A stretch of 64,000 nucleotides of DNA from Atopsyche davidsoni (Eukaryota; Arthropoda; Insecta; Trichoptera; Hydrobiosidae). Positions within the stretch are counted from its first letter, which is position 1; every line of letters begins with the position of its first letter. Below the pieces are notes generated by a model. The model saw only the letters and a list, made by a program, of their open reading frames with translations. It was not told the DNA's origin and made no database searches. Where the stretch lies: the NCBI GenBank assembly GCA_022113835.1, contig JAILWY010000027.1, positions 3,536,501-3,600,500 on the forward strand, read 5' to 3'. This document shows positions 24,020 to 37,939 of this stretch, piece by piece. Position numbers and translations under genes: made by a program.

Positions 24020-24420
24020 ACACTTCTTCTTCCGGTGCCGCTCCTCATAGGAGATTGGTGACCATTTCATCAAACATATTTCTATCTTGGACCAGTCTGG
24101 GTCTTCCGACCTCCAGCCACTGACACAATCAGCTGTAGGATGCTATCCTTACTGTTACGAAAAACGTGGCCAAAATAGGAGACCTTCCGCTTCTTTACCA
24201 ACGTCACGAGCTTTCTTTCACACTCATTTGTGACGCAGTCGACCCATGGATTTTAAGGATTCTCCTATACAGCCACATTTCTGCCGCCTCAATTCTTCCC
24301 ATAGTTGCTCTCTTAAGTGTCCAAGCTTCAACTCCATAGCGAAAAACTGAGACGACATAACACTTGGTGAATCTCCATCAAGATTTCAGTGTTATATCTC
24401 TTGAGCACAGTACATTCCTC
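24020..24420 (-). mobile_element. LINE relic: C-terminal end of a reverse-transcriptase ORF
   Basis: The minus strand, read through broken frames, gives VFRYGVEAWTLKRATMGRIE, then AAEMWLYRRILKIHGST, then KVSYFGHVFRNSKDSILQL. This is the tail typical of endonuclease-reverse-transcriptase LINEs in insects, in which a W-x-L segment, a WxYRRxL motif and a (Y/F)xGHxxR motif follow in this order. Stops and frameshifts show it is dead. Confidence 0.7.
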
Positions 24421-24466
24421 AAATGATTAAATGTACTCACTTTAATTTCCTGTCCAACCCATAGTA

Positions 24467-24630
24467 TATTAAGGATTCTTCTATACAGCCACATTTCTAC
24501 CGCTATAGTTCTTCGCATAGTAGTTGTCTTGAGTGTCCAAGCTTCAACTCCACAGTGAAAAACTGAGACGACATAATACTTTTTGAATCTCCAGCAAGAT
24601 TTCAGTGTAATATTTATTGAACATAGTACT
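24467..24630 (-). mobile_element. second LINE relic, duplicate of part of the first
   Basis: About 160 bp repeats, with some divergence, the segment at about 24255-24415, in the same orientation and directly beside it. It covers the WTL and WLYRR segment. The pair looks like a local tandem duplication of the relic after it had decayed, or two independent truncated insertions. Confidence 0.6.
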
Positions 24631-24919
24631 TTCGCCGTTGATGTTATGTTGCTTGTTGATTATGGATGTAGATCAAAAGGCTGGCGAAATGTTTGCGTAT
24701 TCGTTTATTTATATGAATTGGAAAAGACAGAATAATACGTGGTTACTGGTCGAGTGCCTGCGTCTCTCTATGGGGTTGCGTTATCGCTGGGGTTGTTGGG
24801 TTGTTGTAAAATTAGAAAGTCTCTACCTGCGGTAGGGGCGGAGCTTCACAAGTCAAATAAGTACTTTTCTCACATTACCTAATAACTTAATAAATTATTG
24901 TCAGTTAAAGTGGCTGCGT

Positions 24920-25184
24920 GTGGCACAGTATTCTAAGCAGGGGCGCGCCTCCCCGCGACTGTATTTCATATGAAGTTTATTGAATTGCGATTCGCGTAGT
25001 GTGAGCCCAGAGCTTTATTCCCCGCCGTGTGTTTTACAACTTTTCCCCGGCAGTTTATAGATTGCGCGTGCTCGCTGTCCTGCGCGTGCTTTCAGGCTTC
25101 GATGCAAAGTGCTCCGGGCAAGGAGCGCAGCTTTATGCGGCCGTTGCGGAGGCATGTTCAGGACCTGGACACTTTACTGCGACA
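24920..25184 (+). other. CpG-rich island beside the minisatellite, possible promoter or exon
   Basis: This stretch is far richer in GC and CG dinucleotides than its surroundings (GGCGCGCC, CCCCGCGAC, TGCGCGTGC). An ATG at 25102, following CTTTCAG, opens a frame of 29 codons with a balanced composition (MQSAPGKERSFMRPLRRHVQ and nine more). It ends at a TAA inside the first repeat unit. I do not recognise the peptide. It could be a first exon or promoter whose downstream part is displaced by the repeat array, or chance. Confidence 0.35.
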
Positions 25185-27235
25185 GCTTTAATAGCTTAAT
25201 ACACTGTTGTGTTGACTTAAAAATAAAGCTTCCCTTGTCTGCACAATACGGTGTATTTAGTTATATATACCGAAGGCATCTTTCCTTGTAAATTCTACAA
25301 AAAAAATATCACATAATTCACTTTAATAGCTTAATACACTGTTGTGTTGACTTAAAGATACAGCTTTCATTGTCTGCACACTACGGTGTATTTAGTTACA
25401 TATACGGAAGGCATATTTCCTTGTAAATTCTACAAAAAAAAATCACATTAACTATATTATTTTATATATGTAGGTTGGAATTTCAAGCAAAGTGAGCTGC
25501 CAATAACATAATTCACTTTAATAGCTTAATACACTGTTGTTTTGACTTAGAAATAAAGCTTCCCTTGTCTGCACAATACGGTGTATTTAGTTACATATAC
25601 CGAAGGCATCTTTCCTTGTAAATTCTACAAAAAAAAATCACATTAACTATATTATTATATATATGTAGGTTGGAATTTCAGTGAGCTGCCAATAACATAA
25701 TTCACTTTAATAGCTTAATACACTGTTGTGTTGACTTAAAAAATAAAGTGGTACAGTGTATTTAGTTACATATACCGAAGGCATATTTCCTTGTAAATTC
25801 TACAAAAAAAAATCATATGTAGGTTGGAATTTCAAGCAAAGTGAGCTTCCAATAACATAATTCACTTTAATAGCTTAATACACTGTTGTGTTGACTTAAA
25901 AAATAAAGTGGTACGGTGTATTTAGTTACATATACCGAAGGCATATTTCCTTGTAAATTCTACAAAAAAAAAATCACATTAACTATATTATTATATATAT
26001 GTAGGTTGGAATTTCAAGCAAAGTGAGCTGCCAATAACATAATTCACTTTAATAGCTTAATACACTGTTGTGTTGACTTAAAGATAAAGCTTTCATTGTC
26101 TGCACACTACGGTGTATTTAGTTACATATACCGAAGGCATATTTCCTTGTAAATTCTACAAAAAAAAAATCACATTAACTATATTATTATATATATGTAG
26201 GTTGGAATTTCAAGCAAAGTGAGCTGCCAATAACATAATTCACTTTAACAGCTTAATACGCTGTTGTGTTGACTTAAAAATAAAGCTTCCCTTGTCTGCA
26301 CAATACGGTGTATTTAGTTACATATACCGAAGACATCATTCCTTGTAAATTCTACAAAAAAAAATCATATTAACAATATTATTATATATATGTAGGTTGG
26401 AATTTCAAGCAAAGTGAGCTGCCAATAACATAATTCACTTTAATAGCTTAATACACTGTTGTGTTGACTTAAAGATAAAGCTTTCATTGTCTGCACACTA
26501 CGGTGTATTTAGTTACATATACCGAAGGCATATTTCCTTGTAAATTCTACAAAAAAAAAATCACATTAACTATATTATTATATATATGTAGGTTGGAATT
26601 TCAAGCAAAGTGAGCTGCCAATAACATAATTCACTTTAACAGCTTAATACGCTGTTGTGTTGACTTAAAAATAAAGCTTCCCTTGTCTGCACAATACGGT
26701 GTATTTAGTTACATATACCGAAGACATCATTCCTTGTAAATTCTACAAAAAAAAATCATATTAACAATATTATTATATATATGTAGGTTGGAATTTCAAG
26801 CAAAGTGAGCTGCCATTAACATAATTCACTTTAATAGCTTAATACACTGTTGTGTTGACTTAAAAATAAAGCTTCCCTTGTCTGCACAATACGGTATATT
26901 TAATTACATATACCAAAGGTATCTTTCCTTGTAAATTCTACAGTTAAAAAAATCACATTAACAGTAAACTATATTATTATATATATGTAGGTTGGAATTT
27001 CAAGCAAAGTGAGCTGCCAATAACATAATTCACTTTAATAGCTTAATACACTGTTGTTTTGACTTAAAAATAAAGCTTTTCTTGTCTGCACAATACGGTG
27101 TATTTAGTTACATATACCAAAGGCATCTTTCCTTGTAAATTCTACAGTAAAATAATCACATTAACAGTAAACTATATTATTATATATATGTAGGTTGGAA
27201 TTTCAAGCAAAGTGAGTTGCCAATAATATAATTCA
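25185..27235 (+). repeat. minisatellite, 11 units of about 195 bp with higher-order pattern
   Basis: Units begin TTTAATAGCTTAATACACTG at 25187, 25322, 25517, 25706, 25866, 26048, 26244, 26439, 26636, 26830 and 27034. Spacing runs from 135 to 204 bp, mostly 182-204. Each full unit includes a TGTCTGCACAATACGGTGTA core, an A-run, TATATATGTAGGTTGGAATT and AAGTGAGCTGCCAATAACAT. The units at 26048 and 26439 are nearly identical to each other, and so are those at 26244 and 26636, giving an A-B-A-B pattern with a period near 391 bp. The units at 25706 and 25866 share a private deletion of the TTGTCTGCACAAT segment. Confidence 0.93.
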
Positions 27236-27239
27236 ACAT

Positions 27240-30200
27240 TTTTTCCGCAAAGTACTTTATTGTATATACAATATGTTTGTTTCCAGACTTGTATATACTG
27301 ATTTAGAATAGTTCAGTTATAGTGGCACAGTGGAGGTGCGAGTTTTTATACAATTTGTGCTGCAGCAAAATTTCATGTGTAAATCGATTCCCTAAGTCTA
27401 TATTGTATTACTTAATGTAACTCTAGCTTGCTTAATGTTTTAAGTTAATAAGAAGTATGTAGTATATATATACATATATATAATTAATGTCAAATGTAGT
27501 TTTAAATGATAGCTTATACTTTAATGGTTCTAATTTATTGTTTGAATCGATATGAAGACATAAAATAATATTACTAAAGTTTTTAATTTGAGATAAAACT
27601 TGCTTAGCGTACGAGAAAAGTTTTACGTATAATCTCATATCAGTTATGGGAGGTTACATGGAAAGCTTATTTAATGCGGTCGCTGTTACATAGAGCAGGT
27701 TCTGCCAAGATGAGGTTTTATATTTAAATGGAATTTTTGTTTTTTTTTTTTCAGATTGGTGAAGATCTGTTTTTCCTTAATTTAATGGATTTTAAACATT
27801 ATTGCTGGCGTTTGATGCTTTCTGACTAAATCCTTTCGCCCACCTTGGCTCTACAACTAAATGAGATTAATATATATATTTTTTCAATGTATTGCATATG
27901 ATGCAGGTGACTTTTTATATAATAATATAATTGTTACAGACCCACCGACCGTCTGGATTCATATTTCAGTTGCGTAGAGTAAAGTTGTACAGGAATGATT
28001 CGTGTATCATATCTTTTTATATTAAAAAAAACATACGTATTTGTATTTTTTTTTTGATAAATAAGTATATAATATATAATTAATACATTTTTTTAATTAT
28101 AGACAAGCAATGTGCATGGGAAACTACGCATATGTCTTGATTCTAGCTTTCAGATTGATAGAGATGCTCGAAATGCCACGTCCAGCTATCTCAACCACTT
28201 GATAAATGTCGGCAGTTTCATATCTATTATTATAGTGTGACAGATCTTGAATACCTGATTTCCTGAATTATATGGGTCTTAGGACACTAGTCGTTCAATT
28301 CTATGGAGTTCTCAGTGCTTTCAGACACGTGGGTTTGATCTTGACGTCCTCAGCTGTGTAGTCCTTACTCGGTGATAGCAGGTAGGTAAAGAGCTGCTAC
28401 TTCACAGCGGATGCTGTTGACAAGCTGAAGAGTGATTGGGATGCATCGTCTCAATAAATTTAAATAACAGCACACAAATATAAAGCGAGCCGAATAAAGT
28501 AGCGATTGCAACATCCACAGTGCATTCAATGATTTTTCATACAACGTAAAACTTCGAAGACACATGTTTGTGTTGTATAATTTTAAAACTTATTCAACCG
28601 GGTGTGCAATGCTTTTTTTGCAACGTTTTTGGTAATTGATTTTCTGAATAGATTCAAAATTAAATTTGTAGTGTTAACACCCCCTCGAGGGAGAGTATCG
28701 GCTACACACTTTATTTCAAACTGTCCGTTGATTTGATAAATGTATAATCTGACCTGGGCTTATTCGAGAATCGGGGGCTATCGCGTAATCCGCCGAGAAC
28801 AGGGCCGGACTGGCGCTATCATTTTATATCTCGCGAATAAAATATCGCCATTTATTAAACTGTAATTAAATTTATTCTGTTTGACAGCGACCAAATCAGG
28901 CGAGGCTTCCACAACCTCCCTACCGTGTAACTGAATTTTTTTAAATAGACTGAAATCATCAGATGCTTAAAACCTTTGAGTTAGATTTTAAAACTCTTTT
29001 TTTGATGAAATTCGTATAAACATGAAAATTCAAACCGCTTGAAGATACCAAAAATATTTATTTATTGTACACTTCTGGCTTTCAGGGCCTTAACTGGATA
29101 TTTAATCCTTGTGTCTTCAAATCGTTTATAGTAACAACTTGTTGTTGTTTTTAAAGTCCTTGAAATATCATCCTAATAAGAATTTAAAAAAAAATTGTTA
29201 AGGGATTATTCTGTTATATAAATTTTATTGTTCTATCGAAATACTAAAAAATAATAAATTTAGTAAATATAATCTTCTTTAGGAACTGGTAAAATTTATT
29301 AAGTAACAAAACACTTAAAAAGTATTATACTAAACATTTATAAAGACTAATAAGCGAAAATTTATTATAAATCTTATCAAGACTGTTGTTTTCTCGGAAA
29401 TACTTATAGATCTTGTATATTTTTCTGTTTGATTTGTAGTGTTTATATTTTACAGTCTATATATAGAGTACAGACATATACTTTAAATATTTCAGATGTC
29501 TACAAATATAAAACCCTCAAAAAGTTTGAACCTTTCCTAAAGAGATGGGTGCAAAAACGTACCTTAAAACTTAACGCTTTCACTGTCCGAGTCCTTTTCT
29601 CTCAAGGGTACTATTGCATATTATTTTAAGTCCACGGTAACTCAGAACCCTCACAGTATGACCCACCATCTATCTTGTCAGAAAACCTCTAAAAATATTA
29701 AACAGCCTTATTGAAAAAAAGTTTTTCGCCCTCTGGATTTTCAGGGCCGGACCGGAGCCAGGGAGGCCGCGTAAAGGATTATCCTTCTGTGAGATTAAAA
29801 ATGAGCGTTTCAGGACGAACGACCCTTCTCATAAATTCAGCTGGTCCTGTTCTACTTGCTATTATTTATATTTCAAAATCCCTCCTGCGCTCTGTTTCAC
29901 CCTTTCCCTTGAAATTATGCTTATTTAAACCTGTCATATTTTTATTTATATTGCCGAGAAAAAATATTTTACTGAAAGATGTTTTCATTCATAAAAAAGC
30001 AAGAAGTTTTACATTAAATTTTTTCATGCGACAGTAGTACTTGTATGTTAATTTATCTTCATTGCATTTTGTCTGTTTTGTGTTTTAAGGGCTTCTTTAG
30101 TCTAACAAAAAGCGTCATTCATATCTGTTGTTTTAATTAATTTGTATTCAATTATTGATCGTCCTAGCAGAAACACACCAACAAGTGAATGCGGCTTATA

Positions 30201-33200
30201 ATGCAAATTGAAAGCTTACATCTGTAATTTCAGCGTTGATAGTAATGCAGAACCAATATACTAACAGGTGCGTAATTATTGCGAGCAGATATGTTAATAA
30301 ACAGAATTATATGCTAGAATAAATTAATTTTTATTTACTCACGCAAAGGTTAAAAATCCTATTTATATAAATACCAGCTGAATTTTCAGGAAAACATCGA
30401 AGGAAAAAGAAACATTGGAAGAGTACCTGTATGTCGAGAGAACAGCCTTATTAGTGAGCCTGTAGTTGCTAAGCTAATCTTTTAAAGAAGTGTAAATGCG
30501 TTTATTTTAATAAAATTTCATTCAACCGAGATCGTTTTTGGTCAATATAAATTATCAGCGAGAAGAAAAAAAAAAAAACCAAAAAAAACAACACGAAAAT
30601 CTCGAATCTCATAAAGCTTAATAAAAAAGTTTTACGATCCAACTCCCCTCTGATAAGCCAAATTTGTGTTTCAGAAAAGCGTTTCTTCACCCGGGCTGTA
30701 TTTTTAAATAATTAAATCGAGAAAAAAAGAGCGATAGTAGTTTGAAGAGCCAAGGGCTTTTTCAAGAAATAAATCATTAGAAAAATAAAAATACCCTGTC
30801 CCAAAATAAGTACTATACACTTATGTATTTTTTGCTATAAACCTTTTGGGATTTTTCAAAAATATAGTTACGCCTTTAATTTTGTGCTTTTATTTTTAAG
30901 TTAATGTTTGATTTTTCAATATCTTCAGGTAGTTTATTACTTATTAACAAAAGGCGCTTCTTATTTAAAAATGCAAAAAAAAACAATTTTCAAAAATAAA
31001 CTCAAACGTATATAAATAATATTTATAATGTCTTGCTATATTACGTGTGCCGTATGTGTAAGGTTTTAAGTTATAAGCTTGTGATATTGAAATCTCGTGT
31101 TATTTGTTCGGAAAGATATAAAAAAAATATGCCAGGGAGTAGCGGGCCCACATCTTACTATAAATTTACGCAATCAATCATGCAGTTATTGCTAAGTGTC
31201 AGACATTTGCCATAAATGTCACGACAGATGTTTCAGGTGTAAACTAAGGATAAGTTATACCTAAAACTGGGTCGTACGATCTGTGGTAGGGAATATTATG
31301 GTATAGCTATACAGTTTTTCAGCTTCAGTATAAAATCCACCCAGTTTCAGGAGATGCTTAACATCGATAAATACCTTTACAAAACCTACAAATGGCATTG
31401 AATTACGATTATTGTATTGGACGCTAAAAAGTGTCTCATATTATTGAATATTGATAAATTGAATAACGTTTTACAAAAATTACTTTAAAGTGCTTTAGTA
31501 TTGGCAGTTTTATCATTCTTACACTGAAAACTATTAAAATAATCTGGTGCTGAATAATTTTTGTACTCACACAGCAAGTTTGAAGCTGTACTAAAATATT
31601 GAATTATTCTATTTTAAAACTTAATTAGTCACCTGTCTATGTTTAATTGGCGATGTTGAAAATTCTCTGTACTAAAGATTAATAAGTAATTCTTAAAACT
31701 GAAGCAGTTTCGTACTGAAGTAACTATTTTGATAAATCTAACACGGAAAGAAACCAGTTGTGAATCGGCGGTGCTGAAACACCCGGACCCTTCAGGTACT
31801 TCTCCGATATTATTAGGTTCGTTTCCTTCTGCACGACAATGATTTACGGTTCTTCTAGGGTACGTTAGCTGTACCCTGTACCAGGTGTTCCCTAATGGAT
31901 CATTCTCATTTTAATACTGGCCCATGAAAAATTGGCTTGTTTCCCTGCGTCCATATTGATTCTGACAGGGTGTAGGGGTGATTGGGTTATCATTTGTCAA
32001 AGGGTATAAAACAAGGGGAAGGGACATCCACAATATTGGGGATTACTTTGGTGTTTTGCGTAACTTTTTTTTTGTGTACTCAGTTTTTGCATACATACCT
32101 TTATAAATAGGCAGGTAAAAAATAAAAAGCAAGAATTGAAGTAGCTACGAAATAAAGAGGCGTTGACATAAATTGTATTATGCTAATGGGCTAATGATAA
32201 AAAAATCGTGCGTGTTATGTATTGTCAATTTATAATTAAGGTGAATTCGCTCAACACAATAGAATTTATCGCCATTATGAGTACAAAGTAATATTTTGCC
32301 GTTGTATAATTCGCTGCAAACGGGAAGTAATCAGGGGATGTCCTCTCTAATTAATGAAACCGGTTAATTGAATTCGTCAAACCGACTCAACTGATTACGC
32401 GTATGAGTATTGCAACTAAAATTATTGAATCTATCACATCGGTTCATTAATTATGTCTATTTAAAGTATTCATAATTTTATCTGAAAATCTAGTAAAACC
32501 TTAAAGATGAAATGAAAATTATCGTTAACTCAACCTTTAAAACTTGTTAACACAAAATATTTCCTCAGCCGTAACACACGAGGAAAACAATCTTTGTGCA
32601 CAAGCGTCACATCGGTGTGACCATTATATCAAGTTTTTAAAAATGTTTTATCTTTATTTTACAATCGTAAAACATCCATACATAGATAAAATTAGACAAT
32701 TGATTTCATAACCACACAAATGACATATAAAGGCGATTGCCACTAAAAAAATATTAATTTAAAAAATGAGTAATCAACTAATTGTTTGGCTATTCACATT
32801 TGACCATCAAAAGTGACAGCTGTAACTCGATTATATAGTTAATAATATTCTTGCGTTTGTCGTATGATTAATTATTTTGTGGCTCGCAGAAAATGGTTCA
32901 ACTTTTAAGTAATGGTTTAGTAAACTATCAAATCGTGTTTACATAAATATTAATTTAACAAGCACTTAATTAACCTTAATACTTAAAGAATATAAAAAAA
33001 ACTTTTTTGTGAATATTATTCAATTGATTGTTTCTTTAACAATAACGCTTAAAAAAGGTATGTTACTTTAATTAATTTAAAGAAAACAATTAATAATTGT
33101 ATTAAAGTATATGTGATTTTAATTTATTTTTTATATATCTACAGGTTGTTCTGTTTCGCCAATCAAGTAGCAATTTTCTCGTTGGATGAGTGCAGATAGA

Positions 33201-36100
33201 AATAACAAGCCATTTAAGCAATAGTATATTCTTACTCTGAACAAAATAATTAAGGAAATCACAATGAAAAAATTCTCACAACTGGCTTTAAGAAAAATGT
33301 CCCTGATTTTACTATTATCTATTATATTATCACAATTAAAATATTTTCATTGTATTGAATTTCCAGCTGCTAGTTTTTTTTACAGAAAGTATATTGATAG
33401 CATCCTGTCATAGATAATGTATCAAGTATTTGGATATGAAAAATCATAATTATGCCCAAACAAAGTTATAAGATGTTGATGTGTTATATGTTAAATGTTA
33501 ACAAAATAAAATCAAATATCTTTTGTTTTAAAGAGACAATTTTAAAGAAATATGATCGGTCAGTATCAAATCAATTTGACAATGTCATTATATTGAAAAA
33601 GAATTCTCATCTTTAAGTTTGTGTTGGTTTGTGTGGAAAAATAATAATTCAAAAGGACTTACTTGAGCGACTGAGGTTTGTGGAATGAATGTATATATAT
33701 TTTGTTTAATGTTTTATACAAATAATAATAATTAAACGTAATTATTTTGAATGTAAATAATTGTAAACTCACAGTGGAAACATTGGTATTTAATTAGTTT
33801 ATCGAAGCTTCGTGTACAGCTGTAAATAAAACGACCTATTTTCTCGATTGGATAATCAAAAACAAGCAGGTAAAAGAAGCAATATGAAAAGCAATTAGAC
33901 AGGCCGGCAATACTTGCCTGTTTGTTTTCCTACGAACCAATATTTGAAATCACTTTTTATTTACCCAATAAAAATTCTGATATACATCAAAGAGATTGAA
34001 ATAAAAAAAAAAAATGTAAGTGAATCATCACGATCGGCAGATCCGTTATCTTTTATTGGAGTTTTTTCAATACAAAAACATCCCTCCTTTCAATTCTTCG
34101 GGCAGATCAAAAAAACATTCGCGGAGCAAGTTATCGTTTGCTCTCTTTGAAACATTGAATGCAAAACATATGGATATTTCATATATTTATTGCTTCTCGG
34201 GCTATTTTATGGACCTTTTTTTGGTATTAAATCGTAAAAAAGATAAGTCCCTGGGGATGAAATAATATAACTCTAGTTTGTGATGGACCGTGCGGCCCAG
34301 CCGTAACTCCGATGGAGAGACGTGAGAATCAATATACCCTTCAAATGGTAATTTTTCCAATGAAGGTATTTGTGTGAATAAATTTTGGAAGTTTATCTGT
34401 TTGAGAATATTTTGGTTTTAAAAAAAGTTTATTTTTTCAGATGTTTTCCGTAATATTTGAATGGCTCGCTGCGGGGAATATCTTTGAAATTAATTTGAAA
34501 AGGCGGAGTGAAAGCACGGGCTTTCAAAAACGAAATGGAAATAATAATATTAATTTATTATTTTCAAAAGAAAAATATTTTGTAGCATAATTTCAAAATG
34601 CCGTTTCTTCCTTATAACTACGAGAGTAATGTGATATATTTCAGATAAATTTTGAACTTTTCGAAATTATATTATGCCATATACTTAAAGTATATAAAGC
34701 AATGGAAAAAAACTTCACTAGCTTAATCAATTTGAAAACATCATTTTTTAAACGAAATACTTGAATTAACGTCTTACGTATTGAATATTCAATTTTCAGT
34801 ATAAATAATTAATCGCGGATTTTTGTAGAGAACAAGAATATTTATTTATATATACTGTAAAGCATAATTTTCCGTAATTTTACAGACTATTTTTTATTTC
34901 AAATATATTATAAAAGCGCTTCACTTTCAAGAAAGCTATCATTTTAGTGTTTTTGAAAAGCTTAGGTTTTATTCCCTAATTATAGAGCATCTAGAAATAT
35001 TATAAAGGCTTGCGATAACGAGTCAATGTAAAAAATATGAACTACTTTCGAAAAATAAGGTTGTTATTTCTCATAAATTTCAAATTGCAGAAGTGTATAT
35101 CTTTATGTATTTTAAATAAAAACTAAACTTTATTGTCAGATCTAACGATCCCGTTAGGCAAAAGTGTTAACAAACTAAATATTAAACATATAAGTTAATT
35201 TCGTAAAAGTAAAATTAGTGTTATTCCAGAAACTTGGGTGAACTAATTGCCAATTACCCGGTAAATTTCTCGAAAATATTTTTTCAAAAGCTCGAACAAG
35301 GAATTCAAAACATTTTGATTTAAGTATAAATACAGGTAAGCCTCGAAATAATAAAGCGGCTTTTAAAACTAGTCCGTCTATCAAAATATTAATTTAAAAG
35401 TTTTATAAGAAAGAGAGATCCTTACGCCGAGAGTCAACTTTTTTCATTTTTATTTTATGTTAATACATCATGCGAGATAAATCTTCTTTAAAATGAGAAA
35501 GAGTATTAACTGCTACACTCCCGAGGCTGTACACGGAGTTCTATAGAAGCGGAACAAGGTTTTTTTTTCTCATTTGCGATGTTTAGTTTTCAAATAATAT
35601 TTATTTTTCTCATCAAGATAGTCATCACCATTTCCGGCAGCTGCTCTTTTTCATTTCCACTATTTCTATCTTTGAGATTAGATCCCTTGTTAAAAGAATA
35701 AAGTTATGAAATCGGCTTGATGACTCAGTAGTAAGATAGTAAGACTGTTGGCTCTTGATCCAGAGGTCTCTCACGATTGATGATTATGAGTAACTAAGAT
35801 GTTTTACTGAAAATACCCATCACTCGATAATGGGGCTTCTTCCAGTATCCACCAGAATCTTTATGGGTTGTCACCATTACAGCGATACCAATGATTGTTA
35901 AAAATGTTTTTTTTTTATATATATAACATATTTTAAACCACACAGGCTTATTGTATAAAAAATATTTTACGTTAACGATTCTCACAAGAAGTGATGAGAA
36001 AAGTCCATGTTTGATTTTTTTGTTATAGCGTCTTCACTTTTAAAAAATATTTTTTATAAAAAAAGAGATGGAATATGTTTAATATTTCTAGTGAAATTTT
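27240..36100. other. AT-rich gene desert with scattered GC-richer islands
   Basis: No coding region is supported. Islands with more GC and fewer homopolymers stand out at about 28680-28910, 29740-29790, 31740-31950, 32230-32420 and 34290-34330. The island at 28840-28890 includes TAATTAAATTTATT, a homeodomain-like AT core set in otherwise complex sequence. A weak tRNA-like segment lies near 35716-35775. Confidence 0.4.
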
Positions 36101-36183
36101 GGAAAGTTCTATTCAGATTTTATTCAGCTTTCTATTTTAGGAAATGTTGTGGTCAATATGTCCCCAATCAGCCCCCAGGCTTG

Positions 36184-36240
36184 TTAGTTCACTGGTTGGG
36201 GATGTTTACTCAAAACCTAAAGTTTGGGGGTTCGAATGTT
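36184..36240 (+). mobile_element. possible tRNA-derived SINE head
   Basis: TTAGTTCACTGGTTG resembles an A box and GGGTTCGAATG at 36228-36238 resembles a B box, at tRNA-like spacing. No full cloverleaf forms, so it is not a working tRNA gene. Confidence 0.3.
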
Positions 36241-36608
36241 CTTCTCTTAAGCAAATACGTTACTGGGGCACGAAACTAATATCTCTTTTAGGTAATGGTA
36301 AAAGTTGTAACAAATATATACGCGTAAAGCCAACATGATATCAATAATGAAACTTTATAGACATAAATATATCGTTTATACTGAAAGAACAAAATACAAT
36401 GTTTATTAATATCTGGAAACCAAAAATGATGATTTAAAGCCAATAATAGAATAAATTAAATTCGTAGTACGAAGATATATGCCAAGTGCTTTGCTGAAAT
36501 TTAATGTACTCGTGGTAAACAAGAAGAGTAAATTTAAAACCGCACTTTGTTTGTTCCCAGTCGGATCGAGATGTTGTTGCTTTGAAAAAGAGTGGAAAAT
36601 AAAATAAT

Positions 36609-36736
36609 TTGGTTTCTTGGGTATTGATTCACTTGAATTTCTCTGTCCTTCGACGTTTTGATTTCCGTGCTGGGACCAAAACGACGGAAGATAGAAAATT
36701 TCAAGCCACTCGACACCTAAGAAACCAAGTTATTCA
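36609..36736. repeat. imperfect foldback repeat
   Basis: The arm beginning AATTTGGTTTCTTGGGT is followed after about 90 bp by its imperfect inverse (ACCTAAGAAACCAAGTT). The arms are about 50 bp with a short loop near 36665-36680, and include TTCGACGTTTTG and CAAAACGACGGAA. It may be a small foldback MITE or solo terminal structure. A related TTCGACGTTTCGG segment lies at about 13458. Confidence 0.5.
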
Positions 36737-37939
36737 ATTACAGCAGCTCCCAAAACCTATAAAAAAAAGTTGAAATATTTCACACCCTCTGGGAGTGAAA
36801 TTACGATTTAAAAACAAACAAAGGCTTACATTTTTTATAAAGGTCTTAATTTTCCGTTACTTTAAATTCATGCTTATTTATATTTAGATCCCGATTTTTA
36901 TTAATAAAATGTGCAAACGTAGATTTTTGAAGTAAAATATAAAAAAATATAATTTCTTAACATAACAAGCTTTATGTTTTTGAAAAGACGTTTCCTTTTA
37001 GGAGCGTGAGGCCAAAAATCCTTTTAAAATAATTTAAATTTTTCGATCGCCAATCCGTTATTCGGAATACTGATTAATTCTGTTTACATTGGAGGGTTCT
37101 GTCCTGAAATTTATTCCGAAAGGCCATCGTAAATATTAATACAAATACAGTCCTTAACTTCGTTAAAGGAAGCTTCTCCAAGAGTGGTTCCACTCTTAAG
37201 GTACCGATAAAGCACCTCGCACTTCCACGCAGCTCTTTTAAAAGCTTTTCAACTTGGAAATGAAAGCTGTAAAGGAACAAAAATTTCTATTTAAAAGAAT
37301 ACATGTTTTTTCTCAAAAATTAGGCATTATTCATTAGGTTTTTTTGGCTTTGGAGAAGAATTTATTTAATAAAGTTTTATGAAAACGTGCTTCAGTACAG
37401 ACATTGATGATACAAACCTTAAACAAAGTTAAAGACTTCAGGATATGAATTTGTAATATCCTCTATTCAAATACTCTTTTATTAACAAAAAAAAATATCC
37501 CTTTTTTCATTATATCAATAATAATTATAGTAATATTTAAGAGAAAAAAATCAAATTCTTGCAATTTACTTACTGAATACTTGAAAAATTTATCTCCAAG
37601 CATTCGCGAAACCTAATTAAAGTATTTTTGTAATTTGTGTTTTGAAGTAGTAAAGAAATAAATGATTATTTTTTTATCAATAAAACTTTTAAGATATTTT
37701 TTAATTAAAATCATATTTTGTGATGTTCCCACTATTTTTTTTAACAAGTTTTTACAATGTGCTCTAGTAGAGTCAAATAATCGTGTCAAAAATAAGAAGC
37801 ATGAAATTACTAAATATTCTTTTGGTTAAATATATTTAAAGTATAGATATGACTAGTTACATCGCGCAATGAAAATGGATACTGTGAATTTTAATACTGA
37901 CTGATTGACAGCGCAATATTTGATTACTAGAAATGTGTA

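Noticed and set aside
25185..27235. CRISPR-like repeat array
   Set aside because: Units of about 195 bp repeat along their whole length with no unique spacers, and the DNA is eukaryotic.
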